Assembly (NCBI GenBank): GCA_965112735.1
Contig: OZ218964.1
Coordinates: 2,480,001-2,544,000, forward strand
Direction of reading: 5' to 3'
Source: Phaeosaccion multiseriatum
Taxonomy: Eukaryota; Ochrophyta, other classes
DNA length: 64,000 nt
A program made the position numbers and the translations under genes. Positions within the stretch are counted from its first letter, which is position 1. Each line of letters opens with the position of its first letter. Below the pieces are notes generated by a model that was given only the letters and a program-made list of their open reading frames with translations, ran no database searches and was not told the origin of the DNA. Below are positions 22,672-34,006 of the stretch, in pieces.

Positions 22672-24578
22672 ATGGGGCTTCCTCTCTTCGCACGCTTGGC
22701 TGTGGCTGGCATAGCACTAATGATTGTTGCTGTGCTCCCTCTTGCCGCCTTTCTGTCGCCGCCATGCGGACGGAGAGGAGGGAGAGCTACACTGGGGGCA
22801 GCATCAGGGAGAGCACCAGGCCGTAGGGCGCCAGGCCACTCTGCTGCTTCGGCTTGTGGGAGTACTCGGGGAACAACTAGCATCGGTGGTAGTCGTCGTG
22901 ACGGTGACGGTGATGATGATTGTGCGGCAGGACGAAGACCTGAGCGAGCTGGGTGTGAAGGAGGCGAGTCCTCGTCTGAGTGTTTCGGCGGAGGCGGATG
23001 GGACCGAAGAGAGCTGCTCCTGCGAGGTGTTCGCGCTTCTGCAGCTGTGGGCAGTGTCGCAGTGGTGGCAGCCTCCTTGCCGGCCGCAACCTCTGCTAGA
23101 GGCCTGCCTGAGGTAAGAACCTCTGCTGAGACGCGCTCCACTCCCGTCACTTGGTTCTCTCCAAACCCCTTGACACTTCCCCTCTACGCCTGATTCATCG
23201 CTGATACCATCACAACCACCACCACCACCACCACCACCACGATCTCCTCCACCACCACCACCACCACCACCTTATCCAGAGTACAGGCGCGAGTGGGGCT
23301 GGGCGTGGCACGGCGGAACGCCTCGCCCCCATCCTCGGCCTAAAACTCGACATTGAACACACGCTGGCGGCGCTGGGAAAGAGCAGTGGTAGTAGTAGCA
23401 GCAGGAGTAAGGAGAAGGCTTGGGAGGAGGAGGACTTGCTCAAGAGCTTTGCAGCCAGCAGGGTGGCCATGAGGGCTGAGCCAGGCATCCCGATGGAGGA
23501 GAAGGCAGTGAAGAGACTCTTCGACGAATTCAGGTGCAGTGATGCTTTTGCACTACTCTTACTTGCGGAGAGAGGAGGAGACAGGGGAGTCGAGGTGGTG
23601 GGACAGTACTTGTACTTGGCTGATGCCGCGCACACCCCTTTGGCTTGGGCCCAAGAAGGCAGCGGATGGCCAATCTGGCCATGCCATCGAAATTGGCACG
23701 CCTGTGGGTTCTCGTACCGCCCCGCGCTCCTGACCCAACCACTCTCTCACGCTCACCCCGCCCCCCTCCTGTCTTGCTGCCTCTGGTGCTTCTACAGCGA
23801 CCCTATCACCCCGAAAGATCAATGGAAAGACAAGAACGCGTTCGTGGTCTATTATAGCAAAGGGTTCGACGGGCCAGGCAGACCCTCGATGGTGGGTGGG
23901 TGCGTGCGTGCGGGTGTGCATATGTATAGAGGAGGTGTGGCAGTAGAGCTTCTCCGATGGTCTCTCTCCCCGTGACGGCTCTCCCGGCCCACCCGGCTCT
24001 GCCCCCCATCCTTTCGTACACTTCCTGCCTTACACCTCTCTGCCTCTGCTCCATCTGTTCCCCCAAGGAGGCCGACGAGGACGGGTCTGAGGCAAGGCGG
24101 AATCTGCAGTACGGACTGCGGAACGATTTCTGGGTGGCCATTAGTGAGGCCAAGGCAGAAAGTGAGCAACCAAGTTGGGCAAGGGGTTGATAGGGTGTAA
24201 AAAGGTCCTGGGTAGTTTCCTCTTACCGTGCCCTCCATCACGGGCCTGGTGTCCTCACTCCTCACACCTCCTCACGCCCGTGCGACTCTGTCGAGCCCCC
24301 CCCCCCCTTCTCTCTTCCTCCCCTCATCCCTGACCACCCTCCGCCTCTTCCTCCACCTGCCCCCCCTTGCCTCCTGTTGGGATGCGCACCCCAATGCTCA
24401 ATTCACAACACACTCTACCATGAATGGCCACACAACAGCGGAGTACTTGCGGGACAGTGGGGAGGAGGACGTGACGGAGCTTAGAGGAGCCCTTGAGAGG
24501 GCTCTCAAGGCGGTGACGGAGTATACGGAGCTCGCCCCGTTGGATGTGTTGGAGGAGGCTCGGAGGTTAACGCAATAG
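22672..24578 (+). CDS. Thylakoid lumen protein with tripartite (signal-transit-Tat) targeting
   Basis: Five exons close in frame: 22672-23112, 23280-23533, 23798-23891, 24068-24161 and 24439-24578, giving 340 residues. The N-terminus has a hydrophobic signal peptide (LAVAGIALMIVAVLPLAAF) with an AAF junction typical of red-derived complex plastids. A basic Ser/Gly/Arg transit region follows, then a second signal with twin arginines (WDRRELLLRGV) and an Ala-rich core ending TSARG at about residue 143, as in Tat-dependent lumen proteins. The mature part is helical: DQWKDKNAFVVYYSKGFDGP, NLQYGLRNDFWVAISEAKAE, and a C-terminal helix ending LDVLEEARRLTQ. I do not recognise a named family. A photosystem-associated role is inference from location. 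Confidence 0.8.
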
Positions 24579-24710
24579 CAGCCAGATAGATGGAGGCGAG
24601 GAGAGGAGAAGATTAGAGAGAGGAGAGAAGAGGGGAGGAAAGGAGAGGAGAGGAGAGGAGAGGGGAGAGGAGAGAGGAGAGGGGAGGGGGTGGGAAAGGA
24701 GAGGAGGGTA

Positions 24711-24895
24711 GAGGAGAAGAAAGGAGAGGGAATGGGAGGGGGGGGCAGAGGAGAAGAAAGGAGAGGGAATGGGAGTGGGGGGCAGAGGAGAAGAAAGGAG
24801 AGGGAATGGGAGTGGGGGGCAGAGGAGAAGAAAGGAGAGGGAATGGGAGGGGGGGGCAGAGGAGAAGAAAGGAGAGGGAATGGGAGTGGGAGGCG
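24711..24895. repeat. 37-base minisatellite, five units
   Basis: Units of the type GAGAAGAAAGGAGAGGGAAT plus a G-rich end repeat with a period of 37. They lie in purine-rich DNA just downstream of the lumen-protein gene, and no gene is seen from 24579 to 25213. Confidence 0.85.
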
Positions 24896-25213
24896 CTTGT
24901 TTCGATTTCTGGGAAGCACTTGCGTATTACCTCCCACTCGCCCAATATGCACATAAATATGAAGAGAGAAAACAACCTCGATCCCCTCCCCCCCGAGGAA
25001 TAATGTAGCAAAGGCCAGAGAGTAGTGCGATAGCTTTTCTGCTGAGGAAGAAAAGGCTACAGTACCACACATCAAGCGAAAAAAACCTCACGTGACAATG
25101 TGCATTCCTTCGCTTCAGACCGTAGAAGAAGAGTGCTCAGAGCCGGTGGTGCAGCCCCCCTTGCCCTTGGAGCTCTATACCACCACTCGATCTGCTCCGT
25201 CTCTTCCTTAGAG

Positions 25214-27268
25214 CTACATACTCCTCGACCTGCGCCGCTTCTTCGGACGCTTGACCTTCGCGGCTTCTCTCTTGATCACCTCGAAGCCGTACAGAGCCAT
25301 CAGTGCCTCCACCTCCTCTGACATGCCGCCCTCGATGCAGAAGAAGTCCGCTGCCTGCAGAGCCTGCCGAGCCCTCACCTCGTCAAACAGCGGCTTCGTT
25401 CCGCGCTTCTCCCCGGCCTCGCCCACCGCTTCCCCTCCCTCCCCTGCTGCTCCGTGCTGCCCACGCGTGAGGAGGCTCTTGACGCTGCCTGTTGTGACGA
25501 AGTGCATCACAGCCTCGAAGCCCTCCTCAGTGAAGTCCTGTTCGTCAAAGAGCACCTCTATCTCCCTCGCCGCGCCGGCACCACCACTCGCACCCTTCCC
25601 CTCGTCCTCCGCCTCGATACCCTGAGCCAGCTCCAGTATGGGGTGGAGAACACCCGCACTAACCTTCCCTTGTTCACCCCCACACCCGGCGGGCACTCCC
25701 CGTGCCCCCTCCTTCCCCTCGTATGGGTGGGTCTTGCTCATCAGCAGCTCCATCAGAGGAAGGCTTATGGTGTACACCTTGTTCCCCTTCGTTCTAGAGG
25801 CCCTCTTCACCAGCCGCACTTGCAGCACTCGCCCCTCCTCAGCGGCCTTGGAGTAGGCAGAGCCGCGCAGGTGCTGTGCCACGGAGTCGAGCGCTCTACT
25901 GGCCCTCTTGTGGGCCGTCCTCTGTACAGTAAAGGAGGACGCGATGACACCAGCAAAGTCGTTCTCGGCGGCGATCTTGACGACGGTCTCTGTCACTGAC
26001 GCTCCGATCTCAATGAGAAACCTCGCAACCTTCTCGCGGCTTTCCTCGTTCTCATCGCTCCGCCGCTTCGCGCACAAGGCTGCCTGCAGATCCAGCATAG
26101 CATCCTCTGTGCAGGAGGCGATGCTTAAGCACACCATCAGGGGGCTCTCTTCCCAGTAGTTCAGAACATCAACCTCTGCTCCAGCCTCTACGAGGAGGTA
26201 GGCACATCGCAAAGACCCTACAGCCGCCGCACAGTGCAAGGCGGTGGTTCCATCTGCTCGCGTTGCTCTGACGGACGCCGCCCCACCTGCCGCAATGAGC
26301 CCCTCGACGGCCTTGGCACTCTTCGTGCTCACAGCCCACAGTAGCGGGGTATTGTCGTCCTCGTCCAGGGCATCGCAGGGGGCCCCGAGGCGCACCAGCT
26401 CCTTCACGGTGTCCGCACGGTTATACTGTGCAGCAAGATGAAGCGGGGTGGCCTGCTCAGAATTCTTGGCAGACACAGGCAGGCCGTACTTCTCCACCAG
26501 GCACGTCACGACTTGTGAATCGCCGACTGAGGCGGCGACGTGCAGCAGCGTAGAGCGTGTGCTGGAAACAACAAAGTTCAAGTCAGCCCCAAAGCAATGA
26601 AGCAGTGACAAAGCCTCCACCTTGGCCTCCCCACTGATCCCCTCTTCCTTCCGACAGCAGTAGTAAGTCGGTGGATTCTTCTCCCCGTCCTGCTGGTTTG
26701 GCGAGCCCTTGTTCAGCAGAATCCGCATCGTATCTAGGTTGGCTACCTTGGCCGCATTGTGCAGGGCGTGGCTCCCCAGGATTGTGGCCTTATGCTGGAG
26801 AAGGTATTTCACAATCTGAGGATATCCTCTCTGCCGTCTCGTCGAGCCGCTCCAGTCTGTGGCTGTACCGTAGGCGGCAGCAGCCAAGGGTGACCAACCC
26901 TGCTTGTCCATGATATTCACATCAGCTCCTGCCCTCACCAGCGCCTCATGAAGCTCATAGTTGCCATTCGCCGCCGCCAGATGGAGTGCCGTCTTGCCGT
27001 CTTTGGCGCGCTGTGAGTCAATGTTCACTCCGTTGAGTTTCAGGACTTCCACACTGAGCCGCACCGAAGCTTGACGTATCTCATGGGCGCCCTCTGATTC
27101 CCCAACACGGGGGCGAGTGTCCGCCAGGGCATGCAAAGGAGTGAAGCCAACCTCCTTCAGTCCCTTGCTCAGCTGGGCTGTGGACAGGATGGCAGTCACC
27201 AACGCGCGCAGCTCCTGGGCTTCTTCGCGATGCCCCTCTACCGGGTCATTCTTCGTCCTTGTCGCCAT
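25214..27268 (-). CDS. Ankyrin-repeat protein with C-terminal BTB-like domain
   Basis: Uninterrupted ORF of 684 residues (MATRTKNDPVEGHREEAQEL). Ankyrin repeats run from about residue 45 to 400: GFTPLHALAD, GKTALHLAAANGNYELHEAL, GWSPLAAAAYG, ATPLHLAAQYNRADTVKELV, NTPLLWAVSTKSAKAVEGL, TTALHCAAAVGSLRCAYLL. The C-terminal part (about 560-660) has EIEVLFDEQDFTEEGFEAVM, HFVTTGSV and ARQALQAADFFCIEG, matching the second half of a BTB/POZ fold. It ends in a basic tail KVKRPKKRRRSRSM resembling a nuclear localisation signal. Ankyrin-BTB proteins commonly act as substrate adaptors for cullin-3 ubiquitin ligases; that role is inferred. It is divergent from the SET gene, with about 160 bases between the two ATGs. 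Confidence 0.8.
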   Translation of the reverse strand: MATRTKNDPVEGHREEAQELRALVTAILSTAQLSKGLKEVGFTPLHALADTRPRVGESEGAHEIRQASVRLSVEVLKLNGVNIDSQRAKDGKTALHLAAANGNYELHEALVRAGADVNIMDKQGWSPLAAAAYGTATDWSGSTRRQRGYPQIVKYLLQHKATILGSHALHNAAKVANLDTMRILLNKGSPNQQDGEKNPPTYYCCRKEEGISGEAKVEALSLLHCFGADLNFVVSSTRSTLLHVAASVGDSQVVTCLVEKYGLPVSAKNSEQATPLHLAAQYNRADTVKELVRLGAPCDALDEDDNTPLLWAVSTKSAKAVEGLIAAGGAASVRATRADGTTALHCAAAVGSLRCAYLLVEAGAEVDVLNYWEESPLMVCLSIASCTEDAMLDLQAALCAKRRSDENEESREKVARFLIEIGASVTETVVKIAAENDFAGVIASSFTVQRTAHKRASRALDSVAQHLRGSAYSKAAEEGRVLQVRLVKRASRTKGNKVYTISLPLMELLMSKTHPYEGKEGARGVPAGCGGEQGKVSAGVLHPILELAQGIEAEDEGKGASGGAGAAREIEVLFDEQDFTEEGFEAVMHFVTTGSVKSLLTRGQHGAAGEGGEAVGEAGEKRGTKPLFDEVRARQALQAADFFCIEGGMSEEVEALMALYGFEVIKREAAKVKRPKKRRRSRSM

Positions 27269-27326
27269 AAATCAGAGCCCGCTCTCCTCCCAAGCCTCTG
27301 ATGCTAATTGAGCCACCGTCCGCCCC

Positions 27327-27338
27327 TATAAAAAAAAA
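27327..27338 (+). promoter_or_regulatory. TATA-like box between divergent genes
   Basis: TATAAAAAAAAA lies about 105 bases upstream of the chosen SET-gene ATG, in the short interval between two divergent genes. Position and sequence suit a core promoter, but no other support is available. Confidence 0.35.
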
Positions 27339-27431
27339 GGGTGCTTGCGCCGTCCATTTGTGAGAGATTCAACTATTGGAGACCCAACATGGAAACAAGG
27401 GTGTATACAAGAAAGCATTTGCGCCCTCAGG

Positions 27432-28113
27432 ATGGAGCAGAAGAGGAGAGGGCGGCGGCGAAGGAGGGGTGTGAGATACTCTTCAGCAGCTGGCTTTGGT
27501 GCGTGTTGTTTAGCTGGGCAATGCGCCGCCTTTGTTTCGCCAAGTCGGCTCGGGGGAGGAGAAGGGTATCTCCCTCTCTTGCTTAGCAGTCATCGGCATA
27601 TTCGACGACTCGCGATGGCTGATGGTCAACACCCCAAGGAGGATGATTCAGTAACACCGGCCGGGGGAGGGCTGGTTCCCCCTGGACTGACCCGAGGAGG
27701 GCTAGCAGGGAGGGTGGCAGCAGCTGTAGTGTCCACTGTGGCAGCGCTGGCACCCGCAGGAACAGTAGCAGATGCGACACAGCCGCTTCCCTCGACTATC
27801 TTACTGAGCAGTATTGAAGGCCGGCTGCGTGGTGGTGGTGTCAGCCCAGATGGAGTCACCTTCCCGAGCGGGCTGGGCCGGAGCCTGGACGAAACGGGGG
27901 CAATGGACGAGTCAGGGAGGGGCGCTCTCGAAGGGTATATGGGGGGCGGGGTTACCGTGGACGGAGCGGCCACAGCGGCGCTCGACCTCATCTTGCAAGT
28001 CACAAGCGCGGCCTTACCCTCGGCCCTGGCTGTGCTCATCGCTTACTTCCTCGACGAGGGAAGGTGAGGGGCGAATTTGCCTATCGCACCATACTACTAC
28101 ACACACGCACATG

Positions 28114-28144
<31 letters not shown>

Positions 28145-29464
28145 CCTATAGAGGGGGGGGGGGCAGGGGAGGGGGTGGCAGCATGTGTATCGTATTGCTT
28201 CGCCTTTCAGTCCTGGATGCGCAGAGGAAACGCTCTCTAACCTTCAATGGGGTCTGAAGCCCTCTCTAACCTTCCGTGGGGTCTGACTGACTCCCTTTCC
28301 TGCTCACACTGGCAGACCCAAGGGTTGGTCAGACGCCTTCAATGTGTCTGTCCGGCCGAGTCTCGTGCCTGGGGCGGGGCTGGGGCTCTTTGCGATGAAC
28401 GATCTCAAGGAAGGCCACCTATTGGGTGAGTGAGTGAGTGAGTGAATGAGTGAGTAAGTGAGTGAGTGAGTGAGTGAGTGAGTGAGTGAGGGAGGGAGGG
28501 AGTGAGTGAGTAAGTGAGTGAGTGAGTGAGTAAGTAAGTGAGTGAGTGAGGGGAGGGAGTGAGTGCGTTGGGTACCCAGACACACACACACTCACACACA
28601 TACACACACCCTCACACCCACGCCCACTCCACACTCACATCCACACCTACACGCATATCTTAGGCGAATACCCCGGCAGCGTGGTGTCTGAGGCAGTCCT
28701 CATGCGGAAGGTGACAGCGTGGCCGGCCGCCAAGCCCTATATATGGCAGCTGGACAGCGGGGATTGCATTGACCCTACAGACCGCAAGGTACTTGCAAGG
28801 GGAGGGGGGGAATGGGAAGGGAGGGAGAGAGAGGAAAGAAGGTATGTAGGTATGTAGGCAGGTGCTGGCAGGTAGACAGGTAGGGCCGTAGTACTGTGGC
28901 TATTGCGGTCATCCCGTCGTCCTGCGCGACGTGAGTGACTGCGCGGCCCTCACCCCCCCCCCCCCCAAACGAGCAGGGACAGCTGGGGGACCGCATCACA
29001 TGGCTGGGCTCGGGGCTGTTCGCAGTGAGCACAGCGCTGGCACGAGTGAATGAGCCGCCGCCCTCGGGAGACTGCAGCGTCAGGGCGGAGGAGCAGGTGA
29101 GGAGGAAGGGGCTTGTGAGTGATAGATAGGGTGTGTGTGAGAGAGTCAGGGGGTGGACAGCGCCTCCCTCCCACCAACCCCTAGGGCAGGAAGGGCACAT
29201 ATTCCGAGAGGCCATAGCGCCTGTTCAGCACGCTCACTGAGTGCTAATGCACGGTATTTTCCCCGCCGCCCATATACTCCTCCTGCTGGCCTCTCTCGAT
29301 CCACTGCCATCCTCCAGGGGGCGGCTGTCAAGTTCTATACGACTCGCTTCGTGCGCAGGGGGGAGGAGCTCTATATCGACTACGGAAGGAGCTACGAGCG
29401 GGGCGGTTACGGAACGGACTCGGCTGGAGAGGAGGGAGATAAGGAGGGAGGGATGGATGGATAA
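27432..29464 (+). CDS. Plastid-targeted SET-domain protein
   Basis: Five exons close in frame: 27432-28063, 28316-28425, 28664-28788, 28977-29096 and 29318-29464, giving 377 residues. The N-terminus is basic then moderately hydrophobic, ending GQCAAFVSPS, an AAF plastid-entry motif. Another hydrophobic segment near residues 190-208 (ALPSALAVLIAYF) precedes the SET domain. SET motifs: PSLVPGAGLGLFAMNDLKEG, LGEYPGSVV, PYIWQLDSGDCIDP, an RVNEPP segment at the usual RxxNHxC position, and GEELYIDYG. SET proteins transfer methyl groups from S-adenosylmethionine to lysine. Plastid SET enzymes known in plants methylate Rubisco or aldolase, but those have a different domain layout. Lack of the NHSC core and of post-SET cysteines suggests a divergent substrate or weakened activity. 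Confidence 0.75.
28426..28562. repeat. (GTGA)n microsatellite beginning at a splice donor
   Basis: Intron 2 of the SET gene starts GTGAGTGAGTGAG and continues as this array with interruptions. Every unit is itself a consensus donor. A (CA)n-type stretch follows at 28576-28645. Confidence 0.9.
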
Positions 29465-30459
29465 AGCCTCAAAGAAGGACCAAACCGAAACATGCTTCTT
29501 GCAGCAGGACCTTGCTTTGCCCTTGGACCAACCTCACCATTCCGGTCCCTGCCTGAGACGTGACCGAGCCAAGAAAGAGAAGTTGACTCATAATAGGAGA
29601 GATGGTTGAGAGGGCGGGGAGAGAAGAAGTATAAAAAGCAGCAACCGTACCTAGCAAGGCCACACTCAAGGGTGTACTTAAAGGAAGCAAGGTCATGTTC
29701 TTGAAGTAGCTAAGAGAGATCTCCCACCTCCAAGACACCTCCGTTTTAGAGACACCCCCCCCCCTCAATTCCCACGCAACGCCTGAGGAGCCCTTGTTTG
29801 GTCTCTGTGTAGGCCTATCAAAGGGGCTAGCCGTCTTTTTTGTTTTTTTTTATAGCCCCCTCCTATTGGGGTGTATGCGAAAAGTCGGGATTTGGGATTT
29901 AGGATTTTTGATTTTTAGTTTTTTCCGGGAAAGCAGCGCCCCAGCAAGCAAATGCAACACACCTAGACTAACTCACGGGATCCACGGGCATCACCTCCTG
30001 TATGTCAGGACGCCTGAAGCGGAAGAGGCTGTAGAACTCTTCACACGTCCAGCTGTCCAGCCCGACATCCCTCTGTGGTGGAGGTGGGGCAGGCTCAATT
30101 ACGTACTATTAGGTATGCAGAGTAGTAAGTCAATGATGTGTGCCTCTCCAACGAAGAGTTTCTACGCTGAGACATCAACTCCTCGCCTCCCTCTCCCTTG
30201 CTCTCGCTCAGTCTGTCCCTTCTCTGGCATCCTCTCTGCCCTCCCCTCTTCCCCCCTCTCTTCCCTCTCTTCCTCGTCTCTCCCTCCCTCCCTCCCTGCG
30301 TGACTGTCTCACACACACACACACACCCTCAACTCCTCCGTCGCTTCCCTCGTCCTATCTGGTCGGAGACGAGTTGCGCTGATGTCACCACCCCCCCCGT
30401 AAGAAAGTACTGTCGCAATCCTTCTCAATCCTTCTAAGCCAAAGACCTTCACAGTGTCA
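29465..30459. other. Intergenic region, no supported gene
   Basis: Contains an AT-rich stretch at 29835-29930 with several TTTTT tracts, and low-complexity CT-rich DNA at 30180-30350. It could include the left border of the mobile-element-like patch that follows, but I could not identify a terminal inverted repeat. Confidence 0.4.
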
Positions 30460-31753
30460 TCACTCATGTTGTTTGTTGCTGAGCACGTACACCTGCTCGT
30501 CTGCTGTGTGTCGGGAGACACAACGCCATCCTAAGCCCTTCGACACGGGCCCAAAAAGCTGCAGCCAATCCTCGTCATGACGTGTGTGGGCAAGAATGCT
30601 CAGAGCGTGCTCGTCCTCGAAGGAAGCATCCTTTGCTGCTGCTGGTTCCTGCCGTTGCAGCAAAAGCTCGTCCAGATGAGCAAGGCCAGTGGCAAGGACA
30701 CCACCGGCGTGTATGATGGAGGGGGCGAAGTCGAACACTACGTAGTGGTTGCCGTCCAGCACCATGCCAAGGGAAGGCGGGAGCTTGGGCTGAGAAGCCA
30801 TGAAGTCGTACACCTTGTACACATCAGCCGTGGATTCGAAGCCCGTGTTGGTGAGGAGTGCCATCTCCGCCATCACCACAGCGTGCTCGATAACCGTCGT
30901 TCTACTCCACGCTTCCGGCGGGCCTACTCCAGAGCTCATTGCGCATGCCATGCCTGATCCGGTTGAGGTCATCCATGCTCCGTCGGCTGAGCAGAAAATC
31001 TCTAAGAGCTGCTGCGCTGGTGAGGCCGCTGAACTTTGTCCTCACTTCCTCACTCAGCAGGCCTTGGTCGAGCAATCGAGAAAAGATGAACACGAGGCAG
31101 GCAAAGCTACAGTCGCCGTCTCCGGGAGGGCTGAAGACGATGTTCCTGCGATCGAGCCCCCCGCAGGCCCTCTTGATGCTCGCCATCACACCACGAAAGT
31201 TGACGACGAGCCGCACACGCTTGCCCTTGCCCCCCTCATGACCTGCCAGGTCTGCCTCCGTTCCTCCTCCTCCGGTGGGATTGGAGGGCTTCGCCCTTTT
31301 CTGCTGGGGTAGGGCGGGTGCTCCACCCTCCTCGGAGCTCCGCCCCCCTGTGGTCGCCTCCGTCCTCTTGCATGGACGCCCCACAGCTGCTCTATCCATC
31401 GTCCCTGCCTCTCCTTCACTCCCCTGTCGCTGCCTCTCCTCCTCCTCCTCCTCCTCCTCCTCCTCCTCCTCCTCCTCCTCCTCCTCCTCCTCCTCCTCCT
31501 CCTCGTCGTCGTCGTCGTCGTCCTGAAGCGTTTTGTCAGCCCCGCTACCCTCCGCACTCTTCCCCACCGCTGCTGCCCCTCTCCAGCTCGTCGCTGCCGC
31601 ATCTCTCTTCACGTGAGTCCTCACGTGGGCGAGGAGAAGCGCGTTCTTTGCTGTTGTGGAGGGGGCGTCCTGCCTCACCGGGGATGACGAATCCTGCGCG
31701 GCGATGAAAGCCAAGAGATCCTGCGTTCTGAGTCCCTTCTTGTTCTCCGGCAC
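30460..31753 (-). pseudogene. OTU-like cysteine protease gene, frame broken
   Basis: The upstream frame (31753-30902, MPENKKGLRTQDLLAFIAAQ) has a Glu run from CTC repeats at 31440-31503, a basic region, then FSPPGDGDCSFACLVFIFSRL, the GDG(D/N)C-x-(F) catalytic-Cys motif of OTU deubiquitinases. The frame stops just after MRNELWSRPAGSVE. The domain then continues in the next frame from about 30930 (VIEHAVVMAEMALLTNT) to MVLDGNHYVVFDFAPS, where OTU enzymes carry the catalytic His, ending at 30460. So a frame change at about 30890-30950 interrupts it, with no plausible intron. OTU-like ORFs are found in some eukaryotic transposons. The adjacent transposase supports that origin. Confidence 0.6.
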
Positions 31754-32116
31754 AAAGCCCAGCTGTCTCCTCTCTCTTCCTTCTTCTGTTTGTCTTTGGC
31801 TTTCTTCTCCGCCTCCGCCTCAAGTCTCTTCTTCATGTACAAACCTAAGCTTCTCGATCCTCCCCTCATTGTTGAGCTCCTTGCACGCCGATGGTGATTC
31901 TCCTATGCCGTTCAGCCGCAGTGTCCTCTTTTGGCCCTCGCGCTGCCGGCACAGTGACAGTCCATCTCCAGCCTGGCGTTGCTGGCTCGGGAAGAGGAGG
32001 TGGTGTTGCACAGCGGCTAGGTCGTCCCCCATGAGCGTCTCCCTCTCCTGTCTCGATAGCTCCTCGGCTTGCTGCACTGTCATCTCTATGTTGGCATTGC
32101 CTCCAGCATGCGCTGC

Positions 32117-33314
32117 CTAGCTAAACTGGGCCCTTCTGCGCCTCATCTCCACGTCGAAAGCCTCGGTCAAGTGCCGCAAATGCTCTGCCTTCTCGTCCCC
32201 AGACTGCTTGGTCATGTCAGCAAAAGTGGTACTGATGCTGACGTTGCGCGGGCCCGCCGCCGGCTGCTTTGAGGGCGTAAATTCGGCAGCAGACATGTGA
32301 GGGAAGATGCCAGTCCGCTCAAAGCCATGCTTGATGACGGTCTCCGTATGGCTCTTGTCGATGGCATGGCATGCCAGCCCTATCAGCTCCTGCCGGGTCA
32401 TGTTCCCCTTCCCGTGCTGTCGCTGCCAGGCATGTAGAGCGTTGTTCAGAGCTTTGAAGAGGCGGAAGACGCTGACGTCCAGAGGCTCGAAGTCGGCGGA
32501 CGTGTGGGCGGGCATGCAAATGCAAATGATCTTTGCGTCCCGGAAAGCGCTGAGGGCATCTGGGGTCATGGTGTGCGAGCCGTAGCCGTCCATCACCATT
32601 AGCATCCAGTGATCGGGGAACCCCTTGGTTGTCGCAACAGCTCTCATCTCCTTGATGATATGACCTACCACCTTTTTGGTCCAGAGCTCGTCAGTGACGT
32701 ATCCACTTTCCGTGCAAGCGATGGCGGAGCCCGAGGGCAGCTCATCACCGAAGTCGGAGCCAGGCGACCCATCCGCCTCGGCGAAGGTCGCTGACATCCT
32801 TTTTCCGGTCACAACGAAGAAGGGCGCCATCATCCCACCGCCGGCATGTACAGCAGCCACAAGCGTGGTGTGCGAGCATCGCTCTTGTGTTGCAATGTGC
32901 ACGTGCACACACCCTCGCATAGCAATCACATAAATGGGTACGTTCTGCTGATTCATGCGTGTCTCGTCGACGTTCCAGATCTGCCACCCCTCGAGGTCTC
33001 CTTCCTCACTCACATCCACACTTCTCCGCCAGCTCCTGGAGGATGCTGAAACCAGAAGAGAGAGAGAGAGAGAGAGGGAAAGGGAGGGAGAGAGAGAGCG
33101 AGACAGAGAGAGACACACAGAGAGAGGCAGAGAGGGAGATATGAGCAAGCAGTGCAAGAGAATTACGTCTTTAGACACCACCCTCATTTCGGGGGGCAAC
33201 GAAGCAACGGCCCCACAGACAACACACGAAAGCACACAACACATGGACACACGCACACACACACGCGCACACGTGCACACACGCACATACACGCATGCAC
33301 AAACACACACACAT

Positions 33315-33369
<55 letters not shown>

Positions 33370-33948
33370 CACACACATACACACACTGACTCGCACAAAC
33401 ACAAACACAAACAAACACATACTAGTAAGATTTACAACAAAGATGTAGTACATCAGACTCGCCTTGCTGAGGCCATGCGGGAAAAATCTTACCGTGGTAG
33501 CAAGTCGTCGAGAAAGGCCTTCTTGTTCGTCTCATTGCAGGCACCACTCCTTGTCCGGTCATACGCCTGCGCTCGCCTCTCGACCAGAATGGGGTGGCGC
33601 TGCTGGAATCTTCGAATCCACCCATCAGAAGCCATGAGCCCCACGTCCCCAAGGCTGATACTCAATTGCAGTGTCCCCTATTTGACATCTTCCCAGGTAA
33701 GCTCAACAGCTGGCGCCAAGGCCAGATTCCCTTTCCCACCAGTCTTCACCGAGGCCGACGGCGTACTCTTTCGCTGCCTCTCTGATGCCTGCTTTTCCGG
33801 CCCTCGCCTTATCCATGTTTCCCTTGAGATGTGACCTCGATATCATAGTTCCTACACGTCGCCTTGGACACACCTCTCCTTGTCGTCCCTCTCTGTCTTG
33901 CAATGAGGTTTCAACTGGCGGTAATCCGGATTCGAACATACCAAGCAC
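32117..33948 (-). pseudogene. Pogo/Tigger-type (CENP-B-like) DDE transposase, decayed
   Basis: The catalytic part (about 33020-32117) reads WQIWNVDETRMNQQ, then APFFVVTGKRM, then MLMVMDGYGSHTM and ICMPAHTSADFEPLDVSVFR. This is the DDE_1 pattern of pogo/Tigger elements (first Asp in NVDET, second in MDGYGSH, PLDV motif). Upstream at 33660-33490 is the CENP-B-type HTH piece ASDGWIRRFQQRHPILVERR, and at about 33850-33740 a Psq-like segment GIREAAKEYAVG. An intron with (CA)n and (GA)n repeats lies at about 33490-33045. The N-terminal pieces are not in one frame and include a stop. The junction at about 33010 is also out of phase with the first donor. I read this as a degenerate element rather than a working gene. 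Confidence 0.7.
33061..33420. repeat. (GA)n and (CA)n microsatellites in the transposase intron
   Basis: GA-rich tract at 33061-33130 and CA-rich tract at 33240-33420 with a perfect (CA)n core at 33320-33365. Confidence 0.9.
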
Positions 33949-34006
33949 CTTTGAGACTCAAGCAAAGCAGATAAGCAATCAAAACAAATAAGCAACAACA
34001 ATAAGC

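Noticed and set aside
24711-24895. CRISPR-like array
   Set aside because: The 37-base units are contiguous with no unique spacers, and the DNA is eukaryotic. It is a minisatellite.
29835-29935. Left terminal inverted repeat of the mobile-element patch
   Set aside because: An AT-rich segment with a weak resemblance to the reverse complement of about 35500. The match is too short and gapped to claim.
32955-33448. Thr-His repeat ORFs on the plus strand
   Set aside because: They are frames through a (CA)n microsatellite in the transposase intron.
33905-33960. Possible tRNA T-arm (GGATTCGAACAT)
   Set aside because: The flanking bases do not pair into a T-stem, and no anticodon or acceptor stem could be found on either strand.
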